Origin: an uncultured Desulfobacterium sp.
Lineage (GTDB): Bacteria > Desulfobacterota > DSM-4660 > Desulfatiglandales > Desulfatiglandaceae
Direction: 5' to 3'
Assembly (NCBI GenBank): GCA_900258555.1
Contig: LT984856.1
Coordinates: 146,597-198,733, forward strand
Length of the DNA: 52,137 bases
Below the pieces are notes generated by a model that saw only the letters and a list, made by a program, of their open reading frames with translations, did no database searches and was not told where the DNA came from. The stretch's first letter is position 1; every line of letters starts with the position of its first letter. The position numbers were made by a program, and so were the translations under genes. Positions 37,570 to 45,481 of this stretch are shown here, one piece after another.

Positions 37570-38349
37570 ATGAACATTGTCGTATGTATAAAGCGGGTCC
37601 CTATGACACAGGAGGTGGACCTGGAGATTGATGCTGACGGTAGGGGTGTAAACAGGGAACCCCTGGCGTATGTGATAAACGATTGGGACAATTATGCCGT
37701 AGAGGAGGCGGTCCTGCTCAAGGAAGAGTTAGGCGGCGATGTCACTGCTATTACCATCGGTGGTGAGGAAGACGAAGAGATCCTAAGACGCGCCATGGCA
37801 ATGGGAGCGGACAGATCCATTAGAATTGATCCAGGCGACAGGGTCATGGATAGCTATGTTGTTTCAAGGGTCCTTGCAGAGGTGATCAAGGGTATCGAGT
37901 ATGACCTGGTTCTTACAGGAGTCCAGGCGGATGATGACAACTGCGGCCTGGTGGGCATAATGCTTGCCGAGCATCTGGGGCTTGCACATGCGGCAGTGGT
38001 CACAGGGTTTACAGCAGATGGAAATCAGGCAACCATCAAAATAGAGCTTGAAGGGGGTATTAATGAGGTATCAAAGATAAGACTTCCCTCCCTCCTGAGC
38101 ATCCAGACCGGTATTAATGAGCCAAGATATGTCTCTGTAATAGGAATAAAAAAGGCAAAAAAGAAGGATCTTGAGGTGATAGAGCTTGGAGATCTTCCCC
38201 TTTCCGATGAAGATCTTAGCCCACGCACTATTATAGAAGAGGTATATCTTCCCCCTGAGACAGAAGGCGCACAGATTATAGAGGGTGATCCTTCCAAGGT
38301 GGCCGACGAGATTATACGCATTTTGACTGAAAAGGGGGTGAATGTCTAA
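37570..38349 (+). CDS. etfB: Electron transfer flavoprotein, beta subunit
   Basis: A 259-residue ETF beta subunit. The start MNIVVCIKRVPMTQEVDLEI, the AVEEAVLLKEELGGDVTAIT block, the nucleotide-binding DLVLTGVQADDDNCGLVGIMLAEHLG, and LPSLLSIQTGINEPRYVSV are family signatures. With EtfA it makes a soluble FAD carrier that takes electrons from acyl-CoA dehydrogenases. TAGGAGGTAA precedes the ATG. The bound nucleotide (AMP in standard ETF, a second FAD in bifurcating types) cannot be settled by eye, although the FeS oxidoreductase neighbour favours quinone reduction. The 3' end overlaps etfA by eight bases. Confidence 0.94.
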   Translation: MNIVVCIKRVPMTQEVDLEIDADGRGVNREPLAYVINDWDNYAVEEAVLLKEELGGDVTAITIGGEEDEEILRRAMAMGADRSIRIDPGDRVMDSYVVSRVLAEVIKGIEYDLVLTGVQADDDNCGLVGIMLAEHLGLAHAAVVTGFTADGNQATIKIELEGGINEVSKIRLPSLLSIQTGINEPRYVSVIGIKKAKKKDLEVIELGDLPLSDEDLSPRTIIEEVYLPPETEGAQIIEGDPSKVADEIIRILTEKGVNV

Positions 38350-39322
38350 GATGGGCGATATCTTTGTAATAGTTGAACACAGAAAGGGAGAGATCAGGAG
38401 CATCACCTTTGAGATGCTTTACAAGGCGGGTGAAATCTGTAAGGCGCTTAATCACAAGCTGACTGCGGTCCTGCTTGCGGGCAAGGGGCAACCGTTTGCA
38501 TCGGATATCTCCAAGTGGGCGGATACGGTACTGGTATTTGAAGATGATCGGTTCATGGATTTTGATTCAGATACCTACAAGGAGGTAATTAACCGCCTGA
38601 TTTTACAGCAGAGTCCATTTATTACCCTGATAGGGCACACATCCTGGGGAATGGATTTGGCGCCGGCCCTGTCCGTAAGGGCCGGATACCCTGTAGCAAC
38701 AGACTGCGTGGATATCATTGTTGAAGGCGGCAGGCCCAAAGCAATCCGGCAGACATACGGGGGAAAGGCGTTTTCCAGGGTATCTTTCAGGGAATCTCCA
38801 GGCTATTTAATTACCGTGCGGCCCGGCGCCTTTATACCCCCTGACGGGGCGGCTGACCGCCAGGCTAATGTGGTTATGATGGATATCCCTTCAGATCTTG
38901 GGCCGGCCAAAAGGGATTTTGTTGAGTTTGTGGATACAGCGGCAGGGGAGGTGGATATCAGCCAGGCCGAATTCCTTGTCTCCATCGGCAGGGGCGTCGG
39001 AGAAAAGGAAAACATAGATGCCATAAAGGATCTGGCAGATAAAATGGGAGGCACGCTTTCCTGTTCTCGACCGATTGTGGATATGAACTGGCTGCCCAAA
39101 TACCATCAAGTGGGGACATCTGGAAAGTCTGTTCGACCAAAGATCTATCTTGCCCTGGGCATCAGCGGTGCGTTCCAGCATGTGGCCGGGATCAGCGGCG
39201 CACAGACGGTAATCGCCGTAAACAAGGACAAAAAGGCCCCCATATTCAGGGTTGCCGATTACGGGGTTGTGGATGATCTCTTCTCCATTGCAGACGCCTT
39301 GAAGGAGAAGATCAAGGGATAA
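38342..39322 (+). CDS. etfA: Electron transfer flavoprotein, alpha subunit
   Basis: A 326-residue ETF alpha subunit. The N-terminal domain (about 1-190) resembles EtfB in fold. The C-terminal FAD domain has LVSIGRGVGEKENIDAIKDL, a SRPIVDMNWLPKYHQVGTSG block (the equivalent of the R-x-x-V-D-x-x-W motif), and LALGISGAFQHVAGISGAQT followed by VIAVNKDKKAPIF. These contact the flavin and the redox partner. The ATG at 38342 overlaps the etfB stop; ATG 38351 is an alternative. The order FeS oxidoreductase, etfB, etfA, dehydrogenase is a complete electron path from acyl-CoA to the membrane. Confidence 0.95.
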   Translation: MSKMGDIFVIVEHRKGEIRSITFEMLYKAGEICKALNHKLTAVLLAGKGQPFASDISKWADTVLVFEDDRFMDFDSDTYKEVINRLILQQSPFITLIGHTSWGMDLAPALSVRAGYPVATDCVDIIVEGGRPKAIRQTYGGKAFSRVSFRESPGYLITVRPGAFIPPDGAADRQANVVMMDIPSDLGPAKRDFVEFVDTAAGEVDISQAEFLVSIGRGVGEKENIDAIKDLADKMGGTLSCSRPIVDMNWLPKYHQVGTSGKSVRPKIYLALGISGAFQHVAGISGAQTVIAVNKDKKAPIFRVADYGVVDDLFSIADALKEKIKG

Positions 39323-39336
39323 CACGGAGAATAGGT

Positions 39337-40482
39337 ATGGATTTTTCGCTTAGCGCAGAACAGAAGGATATCATAAAGGCGGCGCGTGAGTTTGCCCAGG
39401 GAGAGTTTCCGGATGTGGCCCGGGATTTTGACCGCGATGAGACCTTTGACGAAAATATTTGGAAGGAGGCCTGCGAGCTGGGTTTTGTAGGCATATTTGT
39501 GCCGGAAAGATACGATGGTGCTGAATACGGATTTTTTGAGCACTGCCTGGTTACAGAAGAATTCTGGGCAGTTGAACCTGGAATCGGCCAGGCGATATTG
39601 TCCACGACTCTGGGCGCTGAAATTATAAGCCTCTTCGGATCTGACGAGCAGAAAAGGCTTGTGCTCCCCCGGCTTGTTGCGGGAAAGGAGGCTGTCGGGG
39701 TTGCCATTGCCGAACCTGGTGGGGATTGGGATGTAGCAGCAGCCAAGACCACTGCGATAAAGGACGGCGAAAATTGGCTGATAAATGGATCAAAGACATT
39801 CGTACCAAACGGCGCATCGGCAAGATTTGTCCTGGTCTATTGCGACCTATTGCCTGATAGGGTGCAAGGGGATGGAAGATACGGTTTTATCCTGGTTCCA
39901 ACGGATTCTGAGGGTTACAGCGCTGAAAAGATTCATGGAAAGATGGGGCTTCGGGCAGCCCACACTTCCACTGTTAATTTTAATGGTGTTCGAGTTCCGC
40001 TAAAAAATCTGGTTGGTAAGGAGGGCGAAGGGGTAAGGCAATTAGGCTCCTATCTGGACAGGCTTAGACTTACCATGTGCGCCCAGGCGGTCGGGCTTTC
40101 AAGGGCGGCCCTTAAAGAGATGATCCAGCATACCGCGGGCAGGCACATATTTGGTGTTCCTTTAAACAGCTTTCAGGTGACCCAGTTTAAGATCGCAAAC
40201 ATGGCCGTACGCATAAAGGCGGCAAAGAATTTATACTATGAGGCCGCATGGGGTATGGATCAGGGGAGGACTGATTCAAATCTGATCGCCATGGCCAAAC
40301 AGTTTTGTGCTGAAACCGCCGTCTATTGCGCTGACGAGGCCTTGCAGGCGCACGGTGGTTACGGCTATATTGACGAATACAAGGTGCAGCGCCTCTACAG
40401 GGATGCCAAGGCCTTAGACATCATGGAAGGCGCAAAGGAGATGGAACTGATTTCCGGGGTGATGGATCTCGGCGTTGCATGA
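39337..40482 (+). CDS. Acyl-CoA dehydrogenase (second of three)
   Basis: A 381-residue acyl-CoA dehydrogenase. The start MDFSLSAEQKDIIKAAREFA is typical. The FAD-binding block is diverged: AIAEPGGDWDVAAAKTTA in place of TEP-x-x-GSD. INGSKTFVPNGASARFVLVY and KMGLRAAHTSTVNFNGVRVP follow. The catalytic Glu is expected at Glu364 in IMEGAKEMEL, with the same EGAKE turn as the first dehydrogenase. HGGYGYIDEYKVQRLYRDAK is conserved. The shared turn suggests that the first two enzymes act on related substrates or as partners. GGAGAAT precedes the ATG, 14 bases after etfA. A hairpin after its stop may divide the operon from the third dehydrogenase. Confidence 0.92.
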   Translation: MDFSLSAEQKDIIKAAREFAQGEFPDVARDFDRDETFDENIWKEACELGFVGIFVPERYDGAEYGFFEHCLVTEEFWAVEPGIGQAILSTTLGAEIISLFGSDEQKRLVLPRLVAGKEAVGVAIAEPGGDWDVAAAKTTAIKDGENWLINGSKTFVPNGASARFVLVYCDLLPDRVQGDGRYGFILVPTDSEGYSAEKIHGKMGLRAAHTSTVNFNGVRVPLKNLVGKEGEGVRQLGSYLDRLRLTMCAQAVGLSRAALKEMIQHTAGRHIFGVPLNSFQVTQFKIANMAVRIKAAKNLYYEAAWGMDQGRTDSNLIAMAKQFCAETAVYCADEALQAHGGYGYIDEYKVQRLYRDAKALDIMEGAKEMELISGVMDLGVA

Positions 40483-40486
40483 AGTT

Positions 40487-40527
40487 AAAAGATTGCCGAT
40501 TTTTACTTGCAAAACAGGTAATCTTTT
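40487..40527 (+). terminator. Hairpin after the second acyl-CoA dehydrogenase gene
   Basis: AAAAGATTGCC and GGTAATCTTTT form an 11-bp stem with one G-T type mismatch around a 19-base loop, five bases after the stop. The AT-rich ends and the terminal TTTT fit a weak intrinsic terminator or mRNA 3' hairpin. Confidence 0.45.
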
Positions 40528-40620
40528 GAGTATCGTACAAGGTCGCATTTATTGGAGGCAGGGTTGTTCAATTTTGTTGAGCCCATTTAGATAATTTTAC
40601 AAGCGAGGGAAGGATGAAAC

Positions 40621-41766
40621 ATGGGAGACATCGGTTACAATTTTACGCCCGCTCAGATAGAGCTGAGAGACAGGGTAAGGAATATCGTTGACAAATACAT
40701 CAGGCCAAGGGCTGAAGAGATAAACCAGAAAGGGGAATTCCCCTGGGACATATTTGAAATCTATAAAAAGGAAAATCTCCTTGGAATAAGTTTTCCAAAG
40801 GAATATGGCGGGACCGAAATGGGCGCCATGGCATGTGCGATGACCCTTGAGGAGATAGCAAAGGCATGCACTACATGCATCCAGATCTGCGGTCAGCCGA
40901 TACTGGGCGCCAAGATGATCGTGGGGGCCGGAAGCCATGAACAGAAGGCCAAATACCTGCCTGTAATTGCAAAGGGGGATCTGTTCCCTGCTGTTTGCAT
41001 GACCGAGCCTGAGGCAGGGTCTGATTCGGGCGCGCTCCGCACCAGGGCGCAAAGAAAGGGGGACCAGTATATCTTAAACGGTACAAAGGTCTTTATAACC
41101 AATGCAGATGTGGCAAATGTATTTACCGTATTCGCCAAGACCGACCCTGAAAAGGGCAGAAACGGCATCTCGGCCTTTATCGTGCAAAGGGATTTTCCGG
41201 GGGTCTCTGTCGGAAAGGCTGAAGAGAAGATGGGAAGCTCAGTCATCCACACCAGTGAGGTGGTCTTTGAGGACTGTATAGTCCCGAAGGAAAATCTGGT
41301 CGGGGAGGAAGGCGAGGGCTTCAACATAGGAGGGAGGCTCTTCGGTGAATCAAGATACATTACCGCATCCAGGGCCATTGGGCTGGCACAGGGGGTCTTG
41401 GCCCACACAATTGCGTTCATCAAAGAAAAGGGGATATCCTCTGAGCTTATTGACTCAAAGATAGCAGAGATGGCGACCAAGATTGAGGCCGGAAGACATG
41501 TGCTTTACAAGGCCTGTTCCGAGGTGGAAAGAAGGAGCAAGGACTCCAGGTACCGGATCTCCATTGCAAAATTTTACTGCTCCAACGTCGCGGTGGAAGT
41601 GCCCATAATGGCTATGGATATCCTTGGAAAGCACGGCTATTCCGCTACTCACCCCATTGAGAGGTTCATGTGTGATGCGAAGATTACGCAGATTGCGGAG
41701 GGCACAAATCAGATCCAGTGCCAGATCATTGCGGGGGCGCTTGCAAGCGGTGATTTTGTTCTTTAG
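40621..41766 (+). CDS. Acyl-CoA dehydrogenase (third of three, conventional type)
   Basis: A 381-residue dehydrogenase closer to the standard short-chain acyl-CoA type. TEPEAGSDSGALRTRA is the usual flavin and substrate loop; LNGTKVFITNADVANVFTVF, KMGSSVIHTSEVVFEDCIVP and MDILGKHGYSATHPIERFMC follow. The catalytic Glu is expected at Glu360 in IAEGTNQIQCQI, the common EGT-N/S-Q-I-Q ending. It therefore differs from the other two dehydrogenases, which have EGAKE. It is preceded by a 138-base gap with a hairpin and may have its own promoter. GAAGG sits at short spacing before the ATG, and a GC-rich hairpin follows the stop. It may serve a later step of the same pathway. Confidence 0.93.
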   Translation: MGDIGYNFTPAQIELRDRVRNIVDKYIRPRAEEINQKGEFPWDIFEIYKKENLLGISFPKEYGGTEMGAMACAMTLEEIAKACTTCIQICGQPILGAKMIVGAGSHEQKAKYLPVIAKGDLFPAVCMTEPEAGSDSGALRTRAQRKGDQYILNGTKVFITNADVANVFTVFAKTDPEKGRNGISAFIVQRDFPGVSVGKAEEKMGSSVIHTSEVVFEDCIVPKENLVGEEGEGFNIGGRLFGESRYITASRAIGLAQGVLAHTIAFIKEKGISSELIDSKIAEMATKIEAGRHVLYKACSEVERRSKDSRYRISIAKFYCSNVAVEVPIMAMDILGKHGYSATHPIERFMCDAKITQIAEGTNQIQCQIIAGALASGDFVL

Positions 41767-41849
41767 AGATGAGTTTGAAAGTTGCTTGAATTACTTAAGG
41801 CCGTTGCTATTCAGATATTGAACCGCCGATAAAATCCGGTTAATCCAAA

Positions 41850-41878
41850 CAGGCCGTGGCATACATTACCACGGCCTG
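41850..41878 (+). terminator. GC-rich hairpin at the end of the acyl-CoA operon
   Basis: CAGGCCGTGG and CCACGGCCTG make a perfect 10-bp stem with a nine-base loop. The tail (ATCACCTTTCG) has no clean T-run, so termination would be imperfect, but position 83 bases after the last stop suits an operon end. Confidence 0.6.
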
Positions 41879-41976
41879 ATCACCTTTCGTTCCAGTGCGT
41901 TCAAAAATTAGTTTTACAAAAACCTGATACCTTGAACTGGAAACTTAACTAAATATCAAAACCAGGGAGATAAATC

Positions 41977-42393
41977 GTGGATGACTGTATTTTTTGCAAG
42001 ATTGTCAGGGGGGAAATCCCTTGCTTCAAGGTATATGAAGATAGAAAGGTATTTGCCTTTGAGGATATCAATCCTGTCTCAAAGGGTCATACCCTGGTCA
42101 TAGCCAAAAGACATTCCCAGAACCTCTGGGAGATTGAGGAGGAGGACCTGACGTCAGTGCAGCTTGCCTCCAAAAAGATTGCACTGGCCATCAAGAAGGC
42201 CCTAGACCCCGTTGGAATCGCCTGCATGCAATTAAACGGCCGGGGGGTTAATCAAATGGTAATGCACTATCACCTTCATCTCATCCCCCGTTCTGCTGAT
42301 GAACCTGAGCTTACATTAACATCCTGGGAACTCAGGAAGGGTGATATGGAGGCCATCAAGAAGATCGCTGAGCGGATTGCCTCCGCTATATGA
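41977..42393 (+). CDS. HIT-family (histidine triad) nucleotide-binding protein
   Basis: A 138-residue HIT protein, a nucleoside phosphoramidase or hydrolase of the Hint branch. DDCIFCKIVRGEIPCFKVYE is the Cys-containing start, FAFEDINPVSKGHTLVIAKR the nucleotide-binding strand, and HYHLHLIPR the histidine triad with the active His. The GTG start at 41977 is supported by AGGGAGA upstream. Length is typical. The gene stands alone downstream of the acyl-CoA operon and converges with the DUF167 gene. Cellular role not specific. Confidence 0.92.
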   Translation: MDDCIFCKIVRGEIPCFKVYEDRKVFAFEDINPVSKGHTLVIAKRHSQNLWEIEEEDLTSVQLASKKIALAIKKALDPVGIACMQLNGRGVNQMVMHYHLHLIPRSADEPELTLTSWELRKGDMEAIKKIAERIASAI

Positions 42394-42546
42394 TAATATG
42401 AGGCTATTCAACCCATCAGGACTTGATTGAAATTTATCAGGGGTCAAGCGATGACAGAATTATTAAGATCCGTTCCACAAAAATCAGGTTTCATTAGTCT
42501 GTATACTACGGCTTGAAAAGGCATTGATTGACCCCGTCAGGGGGTG

Positions 42547-42855
42547 TCAAATTATTTTCTCAAACTCTATAATACGTCCGCTAATTCTTAATATCTTTTC
42601 GCTGGAGCGTTCTCCGGATATTATTTCTATATTACTTTTGGGGATTCCGATCGTTTTGGAAAGTAACTGAATTAACGCCTTGTTGGCCTTGCCCTCAATT
42701 GGCGGTGCAGTCAATTTTACCTTCAAGATCCCTGCTTCAAGGCCAAGGATCTGATTTCTGGAAGACCTTGGAAGCACCTTTACTTTTACTATGGTTTCAA
42801 TTGCCACTGGCTTAATATTACAGGCGTGAAGCCAATTGCAATAGACTCTGCACAA
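42547..42855 (-). CDS. DUF167 / YggU-family small protein
   Basis: A 102-residue frame whose core, KVKVLPRSSRNQILGLEAG, then LKVKLTAPPIEGKANKALIQ and IISGERSSEKILRI, is the full DUF167 signature. The biochemical role of this widespread family is unknown. The start is unclear: TTG at 42855 overlaps yggT by 38 bases, while GTG at 42807 begins just after the yggT stop and leaves a core of about 86 residues, the usual family length. Neither has a clear ribosome-binding site. Adjacency to yggT is common in proteobacteria, so the pair is likely one transcript. Confidence 0.85.
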   Translation of the reverse strand: MCRVYCNWLHACNIKPVAIETIVKVKVLPRSSRNQILGLEAGILKVKLTAPPIEGKANKALIQLLSKTIGIPKSNIEIISGERSSEKILRISGRIIEFEKII

Positions 42856-43111
42856 GGAAATTCTGCACGAAAATTATGGCTAGTATTACAATGACAGGGG
42901 AAAAATCCATACCTCCAAGCATAGGAAGTCTGCGCCTTATGGGGTAAAGCACTGGTTCAGTAACTGAGAGTAGAAATCTGACGATAGGATTATAAGGATC
43001 AGGACTTACCCACGATATAACCGCCCTGCCGATAATAAGCCACATATAGAGGCTCAGGACAATATCAAGCATCTTCGCTACTGCTATCAACAAATTAGAA
43101 ACAATGAACAT
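42818..43111 (-). CDS. YggT-family integral membrane protein
   Basis: A 97-residue membrane protein with two helices, one at about 3-30 and one at about 70-92. Between them is the family motif RAVISWVSPDPYNPIVRFLL, followed by TEPVLYPIRRRLP and GGMDFSPVIVILAI. YggT proteins sit near cell-wall or division genes in many bacteria and have been linked to osmotic stress tolerance, but the mechanism is not established. It precedes the DUF167 gene on the same strand and lies 60 bases downstream of the RNase P RNA 3' end. Full length. Confidence 0.9.
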   Translation of the reverse strand: MFIVSNLLIAVAKMLDIVLSLYMWLIIGRAVISWVSPDPYNPIVRFLLSVTEPVLYPIRRRLPMLGGMDFSPVIVILAIIFVQNFLVQSLLQLASRL

Positions 43112-43172
43112 TGCATTGAGCCGGTTGTATTAATGCGGTTGCCCGGGGGCCGGGTTCAAACAATAAAAATTA

Positions 43173-43566
43173 TGCCGGAGTAGCCCATAAGCCGGGTTCT
43201 GTTTCCCGATGCAGTCACCCGCATTCGGGACAATGACCATTCATCTAATCCCGTTGTCGCCAGCGGGATCAAGCGACCTACCCGGGGACTCGGGCGGACA
43301 ACCCTAAAACGTCCCCCTATTTGGTCTTGCTCCAGGTGGGGTTTACCTAGCTCCTGCCGTCACCGACAGGACTGGTGAGCTCTTACCTCACCATTTCACC
43401 CTTACCTTGCCGGATATTGTCTATCTGACATGGCGGTATACTTTCTGTGGCACTTTCCTTCCCGTCGCCGGGACTGGGCGTTACCCAGCACCTTGTCCTG
43501 CGGAGCCCGGACTTTCCTCCCCCCGGCCTTTAAGGCCGGGCAGCGGTCATTTGTTCTACTCCGACA
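43173..43566 (-). ncRNA. rnpB: RNase P RNA, bacterial type A
   Basis: The catalytic RNA that matures tRNA 5' ends. On the minus strand the 5' strand of helix P1 (CGGAGTAG, 43556-43563) pairs with CTACTCCG at the 3' end (43176-43183). The conserved GAGGAAAGTCCGGGC core lies at about 43505-43519, and the conserved 3' block with the complement of CCCATAAGCCGGG lies at about 43184-43196. The roughly 390-nt length fits type A. It begins only about eight bases after the stop of the zinc-ribbon gene, so it may be processed from the same transcript or use a promoter inside that gene. Confidence 0.96.
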
Positions 43567-43573
43567 TACATCT

Positions 43574-44305
43574 CTACTCCTGATATCTCTCGTCTTCTCC
43601 CCAGTAAATTATACGCATACAATGAGGGCAATTCATCAATTTATCGCCCCTCATTAATTCATTAAATTTCTGGGGCGGGATACCCATGTAACAGGCCTGA
43701 CATATGCCTTTGATGACCGCACTGACCCCTACACCATCTTTGTGATTCTTAATGGAATCATATTGTCTTAATAATGTCTCGTCAATTCTTTTGCAAATAT
43801 CCGTTCTGATGTCCTCAAATTTTTTAAGATCACCTATGAGCCCTTCAAGCTCTAAATTTAATGCCTTTTGATCTTCCTCATGCTTTTTTCTGTATTGATC
43901 TTTATTCTCTTTGTATTCGGTGCTCTTAACATTCATGGATTCAATCTGTTCCAGCAGTTCAAGGGCGGTTTCTTCAAGGCGATTCTTATCACGTCCGAGA
44001 TCATCTATCTCTTTGAGGGCCGCAGTATATTCCTTGTTGGACTTAATGTTGGCGAGCTTATTCTTGCTCTTCGCCATCTTACTGTCTATTTCTTCTATGT
44101 CTTTTTCAATCTTACGCTTTTCCAGTTTGATGGAATCAAACTTGGCCATCTCCTCATCTATCTGTTTTTCCAGTATGGCAAGATCTTCTGACAAGCCCTT
44201 GAGCCTGGCGGGAGCATCTTCAATTTTCTTTGCTATGATCTTGATCTGGATGTCACAGTTTTGAAGACTTATCAAATTTTTTATTGTTGTTTCCAAGTCA
44301 GTCAC
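43574..44305 (-). CDS. Coiled-coil protein with C-terminal zinc ribbon (DUF164/C4-type family)
   Basis: A 243-residue protein from the GTG at 44305: a long antiparallel coiled coil (about residues 10-180) rich in Lys and Glu, then a four-cysteine zinc ribbon (CQACYMGIPP ... NCPHC). This is the CT398/DUF164 architecture, suggested to bind nucleic acid or secretion partners; the function is not established. The coil contains the family segment ANIKSNKEYTAALKEI. A TTG at 44356 would add 17 residues including CNIC, but the family usually starts near ETTIKNLISLQ. It follows the Nif3-like gene closely and directly precedes rnpB. Confidence 0.87.
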   Translation of the reverse strand: MTDLETTIKNLISLQNCDIQIKIIAKKIEDAPARLKGLSEDLAILEKQIDEEMAKFDSIKLEKRKIEKDIEEIDSKMAKSKNKLANIKSNKEYTAALKEIDDLGRDKNRLEETALELLEQIESMNVKSTEYKENKDQYRKKHEEDQKALNLELEGLIGDLKKFEDIRTDICKRIDETLLRQYDSIKNHKDGVGVSAVIKGICQACYMGIPPQKFNELMRGDKLMNCPHCMRIIYWGEDERYQE

Positions 44306-44362
44306 CTCATAATGTATTAACCCGCATATATTACAGACCGGAAGGCCTAACACCAAACCATT

Positions 44363-45172
44363 TCAACCATACAATATCATGGGATTTTCTTCATCCGGAT
44401 AAGTCGTCACCTCGATATCCCATTTAAGCCTTGCAGCCATTTGACCAAACAGTTTTGCGAAACCAAAGAATGCGGCCCTTTCCAAATTGAAATGTCCTGC
44501 ATCCACCAGGGCTATCCCAAGTGTCTTGGCGGTAAGGGCGTGATGGTGGCCTATGTCCCCGGTTATCATTAGATCGGCCTTTTTTTTTGCCGCAAGTGGG
44601 ATCAGCCCTCCACCTGAACCGCCTACAACGGCAATTCGATGTATCAAGACATCAGAATTTGAATGAACCAGATGTGGTCTTTTGCAGCCGAATGTTTGCA
44701 TTATCTGTTCGACGATTTTCTGGAGTCCCACCGGCTCCGGCAGATAGCCCAACCTTCCGAGGCCTGAGCCCTCCATCAGGGGATTTTCTTCCAGGACCTC
44801 TACCTGTCTGAGACTGATCATATCGGACAGAACTTTGTTTATACCCTCAGGCGCGATATCAAGGTTTGTATGGGCTGCAATTATTGAAATCCCGTTTTTT
44901 ATCGCCCGGGTGATCACATTGCCCGGGTATCCATCCGCAACTACCTGTGAAAGTGGCGTGAAAATCAACGGGTGATGTGTAAACAGGAGATCTGCGTGCG
45001 CGTTAATGGCATAGCTTAACGCCTCCACGGTGGGGTCAAGGGCAACCAGGATCTTCTTGATTCCCTGATCGGTAGATCCAACCTGTATACCAGGATTGTC
45101 CCATGTCTCTGCGAGCCTTTTTGGTGCGATACTTTCTATCAGATCGAGGACATCACTTGTCTTGGGAAGCAT
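44363..45172 (-). CDS. Nif3-like dinuclear metal-centre protein (YbgI/DUF34 family)
   Basis: A 269-residue Nif3-family protein, which forms toroidal hexamers with two metal ions per subunit. Metal-ligand motifs are visible: LLFTHHPLIF (two His), AAHTNLDIAPEGIN (His and Asp), DIGHHHALTA and VDAGHFNLE (His and Glu). The start ETWDNPGIQVG is typical. E. coli YbgI has been reported as a GTP cyclohydrolase-like protein, but the general function is unsettled. The short form lacks the inserted PII-like domain of longer homologues. AAAGG lies before the ATG. It is followed by the zinc-ribbon gene and rnpB, an order I recall from other Desulfobacterota. Confidence 0.92.
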   Translation of the reverse strand: MLPKTSDVLDLIESIAPKRLAETWDNPGIQVGSTDQGIKKILVALDPTVEALSYAINAHADLLFTHHPLIFTPLSQVVADGYPGNVITRAIKNGISIIAAHTNLDIAPEGINKVLSDMISLRQVEVLEENPLMEGSGLGRLGYLPEPVGLQKIVEQIMQTFGCKRPHLVHSNSDVLIHRIAVVGGSGGGLIPLAAKKKADLMITGDIGHHHALTAKTLGIALVDAGHFNLERAAFFGFAKLFGQMAARLKWDIEVTTYPDEENPMILYG

Positions 45173-45230
45173 TTAAAACCTTTGATAAGATACAGAGCAC
45201 GGCGTTTCCGGTATAGCGTTGGAAAAAAAG

Positions 45231-45270
45231 CAAAAAAGTAAGGGCGTACCCTTATGCGGCGCGCCCTTAT
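45231..45270 (-). terminator. Intrinsic terminator of the tRNA gene
   Basis: On the minus strand AATAAGGGCG and CGCCCTTA form a strong stem around a loop of about 15 bases, followed by CTTTTTTGC. It lies 23 bases after the tRNA 3' end. Confidence 0.75.
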
Positions 45271-45292
45271 TCCAAAAAATTCAATTTAAAAT

Positions 45293-45368
45293 TGGTGGGC
45301 CCACCTGGGTTCGAACCAGGGACCTACCGGTTATGAGCCGGTGGCTCTTCCAGCTGAGCTATGGGCCC
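45293..45368 (-). tRNA. tRNA with CAT anticodon, probably tRNA-Met (elongator)
   Basis: A 76-nt cloverleaf with encoded CCA: acceptor GGGCCCA pairs with TGGGCCC, D arm AGCTCAGCTGGAAGAGC, anticodon stem CCGGC/ACCGG around the CTCATAA loop (anticodon CAT), and T arm with GGTTCGAACC. The acceptor 1-72 pair is G-C, so it is not an initiator with a mismatched end. A CAT tRNA read as Ile2 after lysidine modification cannot be fully excluded; the elongator methionine reading fits better overall. Confidence 0.92.
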
Positions 45369-45395
45369 GAAGCAAACTTTGCTTTTTCAGGCGCT

Positions 45396-45424
45396 AGGAT
45401 GCTTTTTCAGCCTGAGATTGTCAA
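45396..45424 (-). promoter_or_regulatory. Candidate promoter of the tRNA gene
   Basis: On the minus strand TTGACA (45419-45424) is followed, after 17 bases, by a weak -10 CATCCT (45396-45401). Transcription would begin about 20 bases before the mature tRNA. The -35 is perfect; the -10 matches only three positions. Confidence 0.4.
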
Positions 45425-45481
45425 GACAAAATCTTGTCGATGCAGTGAAAGTAGTTAGCACAACAACCCGAAAAACATCCC

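Noticed and set aside
42438-42546. GGGGTCAA / TTGACCCC inverted repeat and small hairpin between the HIT gene and DUF167 as terminator
   Set aside because: The 8-bp arms are about 80 bases apart and the nearer hairpin has a broken stem and no clear T-run; too weak to list.
45293-45368. tRNA-Ile2 (lysidine-modified CAT) or initiator tRNA
   Set aside because: The 1-72 pair is a normal G-C, excluding initiator form; overall features fit elongator Met better, although Ile2 is not strictly excluded.
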